The position numbers and the translations under genes were made by a program. Below the pieces are notes generated by a model. The model was not told the origin of the DNA. It saw only the letters and a program-made list of their open reading frames with translations, and did no database searches. From Luteimonas saliphila (lineage in GTDB: Bacteria; Pseudomonadota; Gammaproteobacteria; Xanthomonadales; Xanthomonadaceae), in NCBI RefSeq assembly GCF_016774335.1, contig NZ_JAETWA010000030.1, positions 117,004 through 181,003 on the forward strand: 64,000 nt of DNA, in the 5' to 3' direction. Below are positions 38,527-48,316 of the stretch, piece by piece. Every line of letters begins with the position of its first letter. Within the stretch, counting starts at the first letter, position 1.

Positions 38527-39884
38527 GGCGAAGACTCCCGTTGCGGGTGCGGAGGGTCGAGGAACGGTAGCAGCAGCGCGCCTATCGCCAGCACGGCGAC
38601 GCCGACCAGCGCGCCGAGCCCGGTGTGGGCGAGGCTGGCGTACAGCAGGAAGGCGCTGGTCGCGCAGAACAGCAACGGCAGCACCGGATACAGCGGGACC
38701 CGGAACGGGCGCGCGGTATCGGGGTCGCGTCGGCGCAGCACGAACAGCGCGATCCCCACCAGCAGGAAGAACAGCCAGAACACCGGCGCAGTGTACTCCA
38801 CCGCCATCCTGAACCCGTCCAGCGCGGTCGCGGCGAGGCCGACCAGCCCCAGCGACAGACCGCCCTGCAGCAGCACCGCCGCCCTCGGCGAGCCATGGCG
38901 CACGTCCCAGCGGCCGATGGCGGCGAGCGCGCGGAAGTCGCGGCCCACCGCGTACACCCCGCGCGCGCCGGTGATCAGGGTGGCGTTGGCCGAGGTGAGC
39001 GCAGCGACCACCACGATCGCGCTCATCAGGGTCGCACCCGGTCCGCCGAAGACCGCCCGCATCATGTCCGCGGCCACCGCGTCGGACGCCGCCATGCCGC
39101 CCATGCCGAGTATCCGCAGGTAGGCAAGGTTGGCGAGCACGTACAGCGCCGCGATCACGACCAGGCTCAGGCCCAGGATGCGCGGCATCCAGCGGCGCGC
39201 ATCGCGTACCTCCGCGGTCAGGTACACCGCCTCGTTCCAGCCACCGTAGGTCAGCAGCACGAACACCAGGACCAGACCGAGCGAACCGCCCTCGGCATCG
39301 GCGGCGGCCGCCAGGGCGGGCACATCCGGCGCGAACAGCAGGCCGGCCGCGATCACCAGGCACAGGCCCGGGACCTCGACCACGGTCAGCACGTTCTGCA
39401 GGCCAGTGCCCTGGCGCACGCCCAGCCAGTTGCAGACGGTCAGCAGCACGACCGTGGCCGCGGCGTACAGCGAGGAGGACCACGCGCCGAGGTCGACGAT
39501 CTGCCGCATGTAGTCTCCGACCACGTAGGCCAGCAGCACGATGGACCCGGTCTGGATGACCGTCAGTCGGGCCCATGCGTAGAGGAACGCGAAACGCGTG
39601 CCGTAGGCGCGGCGCAGGTAGGCATAGTCGCCACCGGCCTGCGGATAGGCCGTGGCGAGCTCGGCGTAGCACAACGCGCCGATCAGCGACAGTACGCCGC
39701 CCGCGACCCACGCCAGCAGCATGGCCAGCTCGCCGGGGGCGGCGCCTGCGACCAGCGATGGCGTGCGGAAGATGCCCGCGCCGACCACGATGCCGATGGT
39801 GACCGCGAACGCCTCGCGTCTGCCGAGGATCGGGCGCGGCCGTCCGGAAACGCTGGCGGGCGTTGTCTGGGCTCGTGGATCCAT
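38523..39884 (-). CDS. APC-family amino-acid permease, 453 aa
   Basis: Typical APC-superfamily transporter: GREAFAVTIGIVVGAGIFRT opens TM1 with the substrate-binding glycine loop, followed by ten or more hydrophobic segments and a YPQAGGDYAYLRRAYGTRFA loop. Should exchange or import amino acids or polyamines across the inner membrane; the substrate is not determined. Forms a two-gene unit with the downstream lipoprotein methyltransferase. Confidence 0.88.
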   Translation of the reverse strand: MDPRAQTTPASVSGRPRPILGRREAFAVTIGIVVGAGIFRTPSLVAGAAPGELAMLLAWVAGGVLSLIGALCYAELATAYPQAGGDYAYLRRAYGTRFAFLYAWARLTVIQTGSIVLLAYVVGDYMRQIVDLGAWSSSLYAAATVVLLTVCNWLGVRQGTGLQNVLTVVEVPGLCLVIAAGLLFAPDVPALAAAADAEGGSLGLVLVFVLLTYGGWNEAVYLTAEVRDARRWMPRILGLSLVVIAALYVLANLAYLRILGMGGMAASDAVAADMMRAVFGGPGATLMSAIVVVAALTSANATLITGARGVYAVGRDFRALAAIGRWDVRHGSPRAAVLLQGGLSLGLVGLAATALDGFRMAVEYTAPVFWLFFLLVGIALFVLRRRDPDTARPFRVPLYPVLPLLFCATSAFLLYASLAHTGLGALVGVAVLAIGALLLPFLDPPHPQRESSP

Positions 39885-40265
39885 GCGTTGCGTGCGTCAC
39901 GCGAGGCGCGTGGCGCATCGCATGTCGCCGGATTGAAGCAACCGCGGCATTCGCATCGCGTGAATACGTACGCGTCGGCGCGATGGATACGAGGTGCGCA
40001 GTGCGCAAGTCCGGGACTTGGCGCCAGACGCACGCGCATGCACGTCGGCCCCGCCGCAGCCGGCAGGCCCGCTACGACGCGCGAACGTGGACAATGCCAA
40101 GCGGACGGGCGACAGTCCCCGTTTCGCCTCGCGCCCGCCGACCTCCCCCTGGGCCGGGCGAGGAGCCCAAAAAAAGGGCCGCTTGCGCGGCCCTCTTTCT
40201 CGTTGCGTTCTACTCGTTGCGTCGCGGACGCTGTCGGTTCGCGTCGCGCCTTTCTCCAGACGGCA
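39885..40265. other. Intergenic region with minus-strand terminator
   Basis: No gene found. Holds the promoter region of the permease (minus) and the terminator at 40169-40193 of the OmpA-type gene. Nothing else recognised. Confidence 0.7.
40169..40193 (-). terminator. Intrinsic terminator of the OmpA-type gene
   Basis: Stem GGGCCGC (40176-40182) with GCGGCCC (40187-40193), loop TTGC, followed on the minus strand by seven T (40175-40169). Confidence 0.88.
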
Positions 40266-40943
40266 TCAGGACTTGAGCGGCACGATCCGGACCTCGACGC
40301 GACGGTTCAGCGCGCGGCCCTGCTCGGTGCTGTTGTCGGCCACCGGGTAGCGGTAGCCGAAACCGGCGACCTCGAAGCGCTCGCGCTGCAGGCCCTGGCC
40401 GATCAGGTAGGTGGCGACGTTCTGCGCACGTTGCTCGGAGATGCGCTGGTTCACCGCCGCGCCACCGACGTTGTCGGTGTGGCCGCTGACCTCGACGATG
40501 GTCTGGTTGTACTCGCGCAGGGTCGCGGCGACGTTGTTGAGCGCCGGGTAGAACTGCGGCTTGAGCTCGGTGCGGTTGAAGTCGAAGGTCACGCCATCGG
40601 GCAGGTTGAGCTTGATGGTGTCGCCGTCGCGGACCACGTCGATTCCGGTGCCGGCGGTCTGGCGACGCAGCTCGGCCTCCTGGCGGTCCTGGTAGGCGCC
40701 GACAGCGCCACCGGCCAGTCCGCCGACACCGGCGCCGACGAGGGCGCGCTGGCGCCGCTCGGTGGCGTCGCTGCCGCTGAGCAGTCCCGCAACGGCGCCG
40801 ATGCCGGCACCGATCAGGGCGTTGTTGCGGGTGCGGTTGGGGTCATCCGGCGCGTTGGTCTGGCCGGTGTAGCTGGCGCAGCTGGTGAGCAGCATCGAGC
40901 CGGCGAGGACAGCCGATACGGCGATCGCGTTCTTGTGGCGCAT
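40266..40943 (-). CDS. OmpA-family lipoprotein with glycine-zipper, 225 aa
   Basis: Signal peptide with lipobox LLTSC about residue 22, a glycine-zipper region (LIGAGIGAVAGLLSGSDATE, VGAGVGGLAGGAVGAY) and a C-terminal OmpA peptidoglycan-binding domain about 110-225 (VEVSGHTDNVGGAAVNQRIS, ERFEVAGFGYRYPVA, GRALNRRVEVRIVP). Similar to YiaD/Pal-type proteins that tether the outer membrane to peptidoglycan. Monocistronic, terminator follows. Confidence 0.9.
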   Translation of the reverse strand: MRHKNAIAVSAVLAGSMLLTSCASYTGQTNAPDDPNRTRNNALIGAGIGAVAGLLSGSDATERRQRALVGAGVGGLAGGAVGAYQDRQEAELRRQTAGTGIDVVRDGDTIKLNLPDGVTFDFNRTELKPQFYPALNNVAATLREYNQTIVEVSGHTDNVGGAAVNQRISEQRAQNVATYLIGQGLQRERFEVAGFGYRYPVADNSTEQGRALNRRVEVRIVPLKS

Positions 40944-41063
40944 GGTGCGGTCTCCTGGGGCGCGGGAGGGGCCCGCGCGGATGAATGGGTCGACAGATAA
41001 CCACGCGCTCCGCCAACGGCGGGTGACGGATCGGCACGGCTGAGGTCGCGCGTCCGGTCTCGT

Positions 41064-42563
41064 TCAGGATCCAGCCATGCCACGCTCCAGCAGGCCGTCC
41101 GCATCGACCGAAGCCAACGCCCGCTCCCAGTCCCCCATCATCGCCAGGTACAGCAGCTTCTCGAACTCGGGCCGGAAACGGCCGATCACCGCATCCGGAT
41201 CCGGCACCAGGCGACCGTCGGCGATCAGCCCGAAATGGACGCGGCCGTCATAGCTGAAGATCGAGATCCCGAGCCCGATCGACCCGGTCTGCGGCACCCA
41301 GAACATCAGCTCGGCGACGCGGCTGCCGGCCATGTACAGCGGCTGCTGCGGGCCGGGAACGTTGGTCGCCACCGCGGTGGCCTTGCGGCTCAACAGGTCC
41401 AGTGCCGGCCCCTGCAGCGCCTGCGGGGCCATGCCCAGTGCCGCCAGCAATCCGTAGGCCACCACCGCCTGGCGCGAGTCCTTCAGCCGGTCCATGCATT
41501 CGGCCACGCATTCCAGCCGGCGCACCGGGTTGCCCTCGCCGACCGGCAGGTCGAGGAACACCAGGCCGAAATGGTTGCCCAGCTTCTTCGCGTGTTCCAG
41601 CGGACGCAGGTTGACCGGCACGGTCGCACGCAGACGCATGCCGTCGACCGCCTCGCCGCGCGCGAGCATGTAGCTGCGCAGCGCGCCGGCCGCGGCCGCC
41701 ATCAGCACGTCGTTGACCGTGCAGTCGCAGGCGCGGCCGACCGCCTTGACCTCGTCCAGGTCCAGCGGTTCGGCCCAGGCCACGCGCTTGCTCACGCCAA
41801 GCGAGCCGCGCAGGATCGACGGCGGGTCGTCCGGCAGCGCCAGTGCCTGCAGCAGTTCGCGCGCGATCTCGCCGCCCTCGCGCGCGAGCATGGCGGCCAG
41901 GCCCGGGTCCTGCACCATCTCCATGCCCTTGCCCAGCACCTTGCCGCCGAGCCGACGGTAGCGCTCGACCGCGCCGACGCGGCGCGCGACCTGCGCACCA
42001 TCCTGCCGCAGCCAGGCGCGGGCGAGCGCCTTGTCCGGGGCCGGATCGCGCGCGGTATCGGTCAGCGACAGCAGCACCTGCACCAGTGCGATGCCGTCGG
42101 CGTAACTGTGGTGGATGCGTGCGACCAGCGCCGAGCCGCCCCGGTAACGCTCCACCAGGTGGAACTGCCACAGCGGGCGCGACGCGTCGAGCGGCGTGGA
42201 CGCCAGCTGGCTGACGAACCGCTCCAGGGCGCGCTTCTCGGCCGCCTCTGCACGCGCGCCGCGCCGCGTCTCGCGGCCCGGCAGGGCGGACAGCCGTACG
42301 TGCCAGTCCAGGTCGAAGTGTTCGTCTTCCTGCCAGGCCGCACCGGCAGCGCCGTCCACCGCCCGCTGCCGGAAGCGCGAGTAGGCCAGGAAGCGGGTCT
42401 TCACCACCTTGCGCAGCTTCGCGATCGTCAACGGCTCGGCGAGCATCAGCACGCCGGTGATCATCATCGGATTGGTGGGACGCTCCATGCGCAGCCACGC
42501 CGTGTCCACCTTCGACATCGGCTCGCGTCGCGCCGCGCGGCGCTGTGGGTGTGTTGCGGCCAT
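41064..42563 (-). CDS. Wax ester synthase/DGAT-type acyltransferase, 499 aa
   Basis: HHSYADG (HHxxxDG catalytic motif) at about residues 149-155, with the later NDVLMAAAAGALRSYM, LRATVPVNLRPLEHAKKLGN and ATNVPGPQQPLYMAG blocks of the WS/DGAT family. It joins acyl-CoA to fatty alcohols or diacylglycerol for neutral-lipid storage, or is used in other O-acylations. A ribosome-binding site GGGAGG precedes ATG 42563, favoured over the internal ATG at 42518. Confidence 0.88.
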   Translation of the reverse strand: MAATHPQRRAARREPMSKVDTAWLRMERPTNPMMITGVLMLAEPLTIAKLRKVVKTRFLAYSRFRQRAVDGAAGAAWQEDEHFDLDWHVRLSALPGRETRRGARAEAAEKRALERFVSQLASTPLDASRPLWQFHLVERYRGGSALVARIHHSYADGIALVQVLLSLTDTARDPAPDKALARAWLRQDGAQVARRVGAVERYRRLGGKVLGKGMEMVQDPGLAAMLAREGGEIARELLQALALPDDPPSILRGSLGVSKRVAWAEPLDLDEVKAVGRACDCTVNDVLMAAAAGALRSYMLARGEAVDGMRLRATVPVNLRPLEHAKKLGNHFGLVFLDLPVGEGNPVRRLECVAECMDRLKDSRQAVVAYGLLAALGMAPQALQGPALDLLSRKATAVATNVPGPQQPLYMAGSRVAELMFWVPQTGSIGLGISIFSYDGRVHFGLIADGRLVPDPDAVIGRFRPEFEKLLYLAMMGDWERALASVDADGLLERGMAGS

Positions 42564-42611
42564 GCGCCCTCCCGTGCGTCGGCCGAGTGAATCACGGCAC
42601 CGTCGCGAGCG

Positions 42612-44042
42612 TCAATTTGGCCCGGGTTGGCGCATTGCGCTATAGGCCGTCAGCGCGGCATCGCGGCCGCCGGCGAGGTCGGCGATGGGCTTTGCCGGAT
42701 AGCCGGGGGCGAGCCGTCGCAAGCTCGCCGGATCGGTCCAGGGCGCATGCCGCAGCGGGGTCGGCAGCCCGGCCAGCTCCGGCACCCAGCGGGCCACGTA
42801 GCGGCCATCGGGATCGAACTTCCCGGCCTGTGTCACCGGGTTGAACACACGGAAGTACGGCGCGGCGTCGGCGCCGGTCCCCGCGACCCATTGCCAACCC
42901 AGGGTGTTGTTGGCGAGGTCGGCGTCGACCAGCGTGTCCCAGAACCAGCGCGCGCCCTCGCGCCAGTGCTGGCGCATGTGCTTGCACAGGTAGCTGGCGA
43001 CGATCATGCGCACGCGGTTGTGCATCCAGCCGGTGTGCCACAGCTCGCGCAGGCCGGCATCGACGATCGGCACCCCTGTGCGGCCCGTACGCCAGGCCTC
43101 GAGTGCGCGACGGTCCGCCTTCGCCCAGCGGAAATCGTCGAAGCGCGGGTTGAAGTTGGCATCGGTGCTGGCGGGGAAATGGTGCAGCAGGTGGTGGGCG
43201 AACTCCCGCCAGCCCAGTTCGCGCACGAAGGCGTCGATGTCGGCGGCGGTTTGCGCGCGGCGTTCGGTTTCCAGCGCCGCCACGATCCTCCACGGCGCGA
43301 TCTCTCCGAAGTGCAGGTGCGGCGACAGGCGCGAGGTACCGACGCGATCGGGCCGATCGCGCCCGTCGCGGTATCCGCGCAGCGCGCCGTCGACGAACAC
43401 CTCCAGGGCTTCGCGCGCACCAGCCTCGCCCGGCGTCCAGTGCTGCCAGAACGGCGCGTCCCAGCCGCGCGCGGGCCGCAGCCTGAGGGTATCGAGCGGG
43501 ATGCCGTGCGGATCGTCTTCCAGATCCGGCAGCACGGTAGGCGCATCCGTCAGCGGATGCGTGCGCCAGTCGGCCAGCGCCGTGCGCCAGAACGGCGTGA
43601 ACACGCGGTACGGGCCGTCCTGCTTCGTCGACAGCTGCCATGGCTCGAACAGCAGCGCGCCGTTGAAGCTTTCCGCGTGCAGGCCCTGCTCGCGCAGCGC
43701 GCGCTTGATCGCGGTGTCGCGGCGCTCGATCTCCGGCTCGTAACGGCGCGTCCAGTACACCGCCTCGGCATCGCAGGTTGCGGCCAGCGCCTGCAGCACC
43801 GGGAGAGTCGGACCACGGAAGATCCGCAGGCGCGAACCGCGCGCGCGCAGGTGCGCATCCAGCGCCGCGAGCGATCGCTGTCGCCACGCATCGGACGCCC
43901 CGCCAGGCGACCAGTTGCCCTCCTCCTCCGGCGCGTGGATGTAGACGCACACCGGCACCTGCCGCGCCGACAACGCCGCCTGCAGCGCCGGCTGGTCGGC
44001 CAGCCGGAGGTCGTTTCGGAACCAGACGAGGGCATTGGCCAT
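42612..44042 (-). CDS. phrB: Deoxyribodipyrimidine photolyase, 476 aa
   Basis: N-terminal photolyase domain (LVWFRNDLRLADQPALQAAL, cofactor lobe) and the FAD-binding C-terminal half with GTSRLSPHLHFGEIAPWRIV, GWREFAHHLLHHFPASTDAN, RMIVASYLCKHMRQHWREGA RWFWDTLVDADLANNTLGWQ. Repairs cyclobutane pyrimidine dimers using light. Length is normal. Separate gene on the minus strand before alr. Confidence 0.93.
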   Translation of the reverse strand: MANALVWFRNDLRLADQPALQAALSARQVPVCVYIHAPEEEGNWSPGGASDAWRQRSLAALDAHLRARGSRLRIFRGPTLPVLQALAATCDAEAVYWTRRYEPEIERRDTAIKRALREQGLHAESFNGALLFEPWQLSTKQDGPYRVFTPFWRTALADWRTHPLTDAPTVLPDLEDDPHGIPLDTLRLRPARGWDAPFWQHWTPGEAGAREALEVFVDGALRGYRDGRDRPDRVGTSRLSPHLHFGEIAPWRIVAALETERRAQTAADIDAFVRELGWREFAHHLLHHFPASTDANFNPRFDDFRWAKADRRALEAWRTGRTGVPIVDAGLRELWHTGWMHNRVRMIVASYLCKHMRQHWREGARWFWDTLVDADLANNTLGWQWVAGTGADAAPYFRVFNPVTQAGKFDPDGRYVARWVPELAGLPTPLRHAPWTDPASLRRLAPGYPAKPIADLAGGRDAALTAYSAMRQPGPN

Positions 44043-44075
44043 GGCCCAGTATCAGGCCGCCGGGTCGAGTCCGCG

Positions 44076-45233
44076 TCAATCGCGGGCGGGTGGGTCCGGC
44101 GACACCTGGATCGCGCCCCGGTATTCGCGCGGGATGCGTTCGTTGAGCTGCACGAGGATCTCGTAGGGGATGGTGCCGGCGGTGCGCGCAACCTCCTCGA
44201 CCGTGATCGATCCGCCGTCCTGTTCGCCGACCAGCACCACCTCGTCCTCGTTGAACGCGCTGTCCTCGCCGATGTCGACCATGAACTGGTCCATGCACAC
44301 CCGGCCGACGAGCGGATGGCGTCGCCCGCGGACGAGCACCTGCCCGCGCGACGACAGCGCCCGCGGCCAGCCGTCGCCGTAGCCGATCGGCACGGTGACC
44401 AGGCGGGTATCGCGCGGCGCCGTCCAGGTCGCGCCGTAGCCGACCGGAGCGCCGGCGCGGACGATCTTGAAATACACCACCTGCGAGACCAGCGACAGCG
44501 CCGGCCGCACCGCGACCGTCGGCCGCGAGGCGGGATCGGGCAACACGCCGTAGAGCAGGATGCCCGGGCGCACCATGTCCAAGTGCGTATCCGGGAAATG
44601 CAGCACCCCACCGGAATTGGCGAGGTGACGCAGCGGCATCGGCGCGCCGAGCCGGTCGAAATGCGCGCAGGCCTCGAGAAAACGCTCGAGCTGCAGCGCG
44701 GTCATCGGCGAATCCGGATCGTCGGCGCAGGCCAGGTGCGAATACACGCCGCGGACCTCGCACCAGCGCGAGCGCACCGCGGCCTCGATGAAGGGCCCGG
44801 CCGAATAGCCGTGCACGCCGATCCGCTCCATGCCGGTATCGATCTTCAGGTGGATCGCCGCCCTGCGCCCCGCCGCTTCCGCAGTCGCTTCCACCTGGCG
44901 CAGCTTGGACAGCGACGACACGGTGATGTCGAGATCGTGCGCGAGGAACTGGCCGACCTGGTGCCCGAAGATCCCGCCCATCACCAGGATCGGCACGCTC
45001 ACGCCCGCCCGCCGCAGGGCGACGCCCTCCTCCACGAAGGCCACGCCCATCCGGTCTGCGCCGACGGCCTGCAGGTGGCGCGCCACCTGCACCAGGCCGT
45101 GCCCATAGGCGTTCGCCTTGACGATCGGCATCACCGGCACGCCGACGTGCGCCTGGATGCTGCGCAGGTTGCCCGCGATCGCTTCGAGGTCGACCACGAT
45201 GCGCGTAGGCCGCTGGGTGAAGGGCGCGCTCAT
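44076..45233 (-). CDS. alr: Alanine racemase, 385 aa
   Basis: PLP enzyme for D-alanine for peptidoglycan. Catalytic lysine in PIVKANAYGHGLVQVARHLQ (about residue 39), with HLKIDTGMERIGV, VRPGILLYGV and PVGYGATWTAPRDTRLVTVP then GYGDG. The second catalytic tyrosine region is present. ATG 45233 chosen (GAGG upstream); the upstream in-frame ATG at 45272 has no ribosome-binding site. dnaB lies farther upstream, an order common in this group, with a plus-strand gene between them. Confidence 0.93.
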   Translation of the reverse strand: MSAPFTQRPTRIVVDLEAIAGNLRSIQAHVGVPVMPIVKANAYGHGLVQVARHLQAVGADRMGVAFVEEGVALRRAGVSVPILVMGGIFGHQVGQFLAHDLDITVSSLSKLRQVEATAEAAGRRAAIHLKIDTGMERIGVHGYSAGPFIEAAVRSRWCEVRGVYSHLACADDPDSPMTALQLERFLEACAHFDRLGAPMPLRHLANSGGVLHFPDTHLDMVRPGILLYGVLPDPASRPTVAVRPALSLVSQVVYFKIVRAGAPVGYGATWTAPRDTRLVTVPIGYGDGWPRALSSRGQVLVRGRRHPLVGRVCMDQFMVDIGEDSAFNEDEVVLVGEQDGGSITVEEVARTAGTIPYEILVQLNERIPREYRGAIQVSPDPPARD

Positions 45234-45392
45234 GCGGTCGACATCCTCGCCGGTGTCCGGGATCGCCACCATGTCGTGGCTGCAACCGGATTCTAGCGAC
45301 AGCCGCCCTCGTGCGGCCGCGACGCACCGCCTCGAACACGAACCGGAAAACGCGGTAAGCTGGGCACGAGGATCTCAGGAGGAGACCGGAAC

Positions 45393-46100
45393 ATGAAGGG
45401 ATTCACCGCCACGCCGTGCATGGCGCTTGGCTTGGCACTCGCACTCTCACTCGGCATCGCCCAGGCCCGGGATGGGGGCTTCGCGGAGTTCGTCGACGGC
45501 GCAGCGTACGACGTCCGGCCAGGGGAATGGGACGGCAGGTTCCGTTTCAAGGACGTCTATTGCGCCACCTTCCCGTTGCCCGAGCATGCGACGCGCCGCG
45601 TGAGCGCCCTGCTCAACGGCAATGCGGTGTCCCTGGCCAGGGTGGAATACGACCAGCCGTTCGAAATCTATCTCGTGTCCTCGACCATGCCGGCCGGGAT
45701 GACCGCGGACGAGGAGCACCGCGAACAGGTGGCGCGCGCGCAAGCAGCCGCCGACGCGACCCCCGGCCTGTACCGGTTCGACACGACCCCGTCCCCGATG
45801 GGGCCGGTGATCCGGCGCCAGCTGACGAACGTCACCCATGGCTCCGCCGAACAGGGCCAGAACCCGTTTCCACTGGATATGCGCTTCTTCGACTCGCCCG
45901 ATGCCATCCGCACGATCGCCGAGACGCGCCTGTTCTCCCGCGTGCCGGACCGGTTCGAGGTCGCCGTGCTGGCCGCAGTGCCGGATAACGCCAGCGATCG
46001 GGAGGTCTCTCTGGTGCGGCAGGTCATGGCATCGTTTGCCGACGACGTGACGGCGTTGCTCCAAGACTGCACGGCGACCATGCCGGCGCGCCGGCCATGA
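45393..46100 (+). CDS. Secreted protein of unknown function, 235 aa
   Basis: Signal peptide (GLALALSLGIAQAR). The mature part has a DVYCATFPLPEHATRRVSAL segment and no recognised domain. It is on the opposite strand between dnaB and alr; Gly/Asp-rich in its middle. Function unknown. Confidence 0.7.
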   Translation: MKGFTATPCMALGLALALSLGIAQARDGGFAEFVDGAAYDVRPGEWDGRFRFKDVYCATFPLPEHATRRVSALLNGNAVSLARVEYDQPFEIYLVSSTMPAGMTADEEHREQVARAQAAADATPGLYRFDTTPSPMGPVIRRQLTNVTHGSAEQGQNPFPLDMRFFDSPDAIRTIAETRLFSRVPDRFEVAVLAAVPDNASDREVSLVRQVMASFADDVTALLQDCTATMPARRP

Positions 46101-46113
46101 GCGCGCGCCAGGC

Positions 46114-47577
46114 CTATTCGAAGCTGCCGACCGAATCGTGCGCGAGGTTGTCGAAGCGGGTGTACTCGCCGAAGAACTTGAGCTTGAGCGAGCCGGTGGG
46201 GCCGTTACGCTGCTTGCCGATGATCACCTCGGCCAGGCCCTTGTCCGGCGAGTTCTCCTTGTTGTAGTACTCGTCGCGGTAGATGAAGATGATCACGTCC
46301 GCGTCCTGCTCGATCGCGCCCGACTCGCGCAGGTCGGCCATCACCGGGCGCTTGTCGGTGCGCGTTTCCAGCGAGCGGTTGAGCTGCGAGAGCGCGATCA
46401 CCGGCACGTTGAGTTCCTTCGCCAGGCCCTTGAGCGAGCGCGAGATCTCGGAGATCTCGGTGGCGCGGTTCTCGCTGTTGCCCGGCACCGCCATCAGCTG
46501 CAGGTAGTCGATCACGATCAGGCCCAGGTCGTGCTCGCGCTTGAGCCGGCGCGCCTTGGCGCGCAGCACGTCGGGCGACAGCGCCGGGGTGTCGTCGATG
46601 AATATCTTGGCGTCCTTGATCAGGCGGATCGCGCTGGTCACGCGGCTCCAGTCCTCGTCCTCCAGCTGCCCGGTGCGCAGGCGCGTGGCGTTGACCCGGC
46701 CGACCGACGAGATCAGGCGCAGCGCCAGCTGGCTGGCCGACATTTCCATCGAGAACACCGCGACCGCCTTCCTGGTCTTCATCGCCGCGTACTCGGCCAT
46801 GTTCAGCGCCAGCGTGGTCTTGCCCATCGACGGTCGCGCGGCGAGGATCAGCAGGTCGGTCGGCTGCAGGCCCGCCGTCATCTCGTCGAACTCGGTGTAG
46901 CCGGTGGGCATGCCGGTGATGCCCCCGCCGCTGGCGAAACGCGTCTGCAGGACGTCGAACGCCTCCTGCATCGCCTTGTTGACCGGGGTGAAGTCCTGGC
47001 GGCCGCGCGCGCCCAGCTCGGCGATCGCGAACACCTCCTGCTCCGCCTTCGCCAGCAGCTCGCTGCTGTCCCGGCCCTCGGGCTGGAATCCGTCGTTGAC
47101 GATGCCGGTGCCGACCTCGATCAGCTGGCGCAGGATCGCCTTGTCGCGGACGATCTCGGCATAGGCCTTGATGTTCGCGGCGGAGGGCGTGGTGCTGACC
47201 AGTTCCACCAGGTAGGCGCCGCCCGCGACCTGCTCGGCCAGCCCCTGCGATTCGAACCATTCGCCCAGCGTCACCGCGTCGAAGGGCTTGTTCTTCTCGG
47301 CCAGTTCGCGGATGGCGCGGTAGATCAGCTGGTGGTCGCGGCGATAGAAGTCGCCATCGGCGAGCAGGTCGGCGATGCGGTCGAACGCCTCGGGCGCGAG
47401 CATCAACCCGCCGAGGACCGCCTGTTCGGCCTCCACCGACTGCGGCGGCAGGCGCAGTTGCTCGATACGGGCGTCTTGGCGGCCTTCCTGGCGGAAACCG
47501 GGGCGTGCGGACATCAGCGGTGTGACTCCCAGCGACGGACCTTGGAAGCGGTCCTGTTGTTGTTCTCGAGCGCTCAT
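46114..47577 (-). CDS. dnaB: Replicative DNA helicase DnaB, 487 aa
   Basis: N-terminal DnaB domain (VEAEQAVLGGLMLAPEAFDR), linker, and a RecA-like helicase domain with Walker A ARPSMGKTTLALNMAEYAAM, EISRSLKGLAKELNVPVIAL (H2/H3), and GAIEQDADVIIFIYRDEYYN. Unwinds DNA 5' to 3' as a hexamer at the replication fork. The start is set at ATG 47577, but MSARPGFR at 47513 is a plausible alternative because the extra N-terminus is Gln-rich. Confidence 0.93.
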   Translation of the reverse strand: MSAREQQQDRFQGPSLGVTPLMSARPGFRQEGRQDARIEQLRLPPQSVEAEQAVLGGLMLAPEAFDRIADLLADGDFYRRDHQLIYRAIRELAEKNKPFDAVTLGEWFESQGLAEQVAGGAYLVELVSTTPSAANIKAYAEIVRDKAILRQLIEVGTGIVNDGFQPEGRDSSELLAKAEQEVFAIAELGARGRQDFTPVNKAMQEAFDVLQTRFASGGGITGMPTGYTEFDEMTAGLQPTDLLILAARPSMGKTTLALNMAEYAAMKTRKAVAVFSMEMSASQLALRLISSVGRVNATRLRTGQLEDEDWSRVTSAIRLIKDAKIFIDDTPALSPDVLRAKARRLKREHDLGLIVIDYLQLMAVPGNSENRATEISEISRSLKGLAKELNVPVIALSQLNRSLETRTDKRPVMADLRESGAIEQDADVIIFIYRDEYYNKENSPDKGLAEVIIGKQRNGPTGSLKLKFFGEYTRFDNLAHDSVGSFE

Positions 47578-48316
47578 CGTAACGGCGGCGGCTGTGGGTT
47601 CGCGATGGAACAAGCTGTGGATAAGGCAGCTTCTACCGCAGGCGTGTCGCAGCAGGCGAGATCGCCGCGACGTGGGTTCGGATCTGGCGCTTCATGGAGT
47701 GGCGCGCCCGGCCGGTGCGCGAAGCCGGCCAGCCGAGTCGGGCCCGATCCTGCTGGGATGCCCCGCTTCCCTGGCCCGGCCCAGACCTTTCAGAGCAACT
47801 TGCGCGGTGCGCGGGATGGAAAACTTTCCGCACTCATCAAGGAATAAAGCACTGCGTCCGCCTGGCTCGCGCGGCGTCGGGCGCGGACGCCCTTGGGTAC
47901 GAATGTCCCCCGGCGTGGGCCTGCGGCCCCCGCCTCCTCCTTGATTTCGCAAAGGACATCCGCACCCGACGTTCTGAATCATGGCGATTCCCGGAGCGGA
48001 ACCCGGAACGTCGCGCCACACTCGATCGCCGGAGCTGCCCGCAAGCCGAGCCCCGCCGAGGCCGGCAGGCCTTCGCGGCGAAATCAAGGAGGAGGCATGC
48101 GTCGCAGGCGGACGCCGGGGGACATTCGCCGCGAAGGCCTGCCGGCCACGGCGGGGCCCGTCAGGTCGCAATGAAATGGGAGACGCAGTGCCCTCTGATC
48201 GCGACCCGACGGACGGAGCACATCAGCAGACTCCGGTATCGGCTACGAGGTTCCGCTAAAAGCCAAAAAAACAGGCGCCTCGCGGCGCCTGTCGGGACTG
48301 CGTGCGGTGCCCGCGA
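47578..48316. repeat. Repeat-bearing intergenic region between dnaB and rplI
   Basis: No gene. Contains a repeated G/C-rich unit of about 51 bp at 47900-47950 and, inverted, at 48078-48128 (CGAATGTCCCCCGGCGT...CCTCCTCCTTGATTTCGC). The second copy is enclosed in a near-perfect 32-bp inverted repeat (48051-48082 and 48125-48156), giving a MITE/REPIN-like element of about 106 bp. Confidence 0.75.
48264..48292 (-). terminator. Intrinsic terminator of the rpsF-rpsR-rplI operon
   Basis: Stem ACAGGCGCC (48271-48279) with GGCGCCTGT (48284-48292), then seven T on the minus strand (48270-48264). Confidence 0.9.

Noticed and set aside
37441..39123. 560-aa plus-strand frame opposite the methyltransferase lipoprotein and permease
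   Set aside because: Antisense shadow; both minus-strand genes have clear motifs.
42627..45339. Very long frames on both strands covering photolyase and alr
   Set aside because: They are antisense or out-of-frame shadows typical of GC-rich DNA; the photolyase and racemase frames carry the recognisable motifs.
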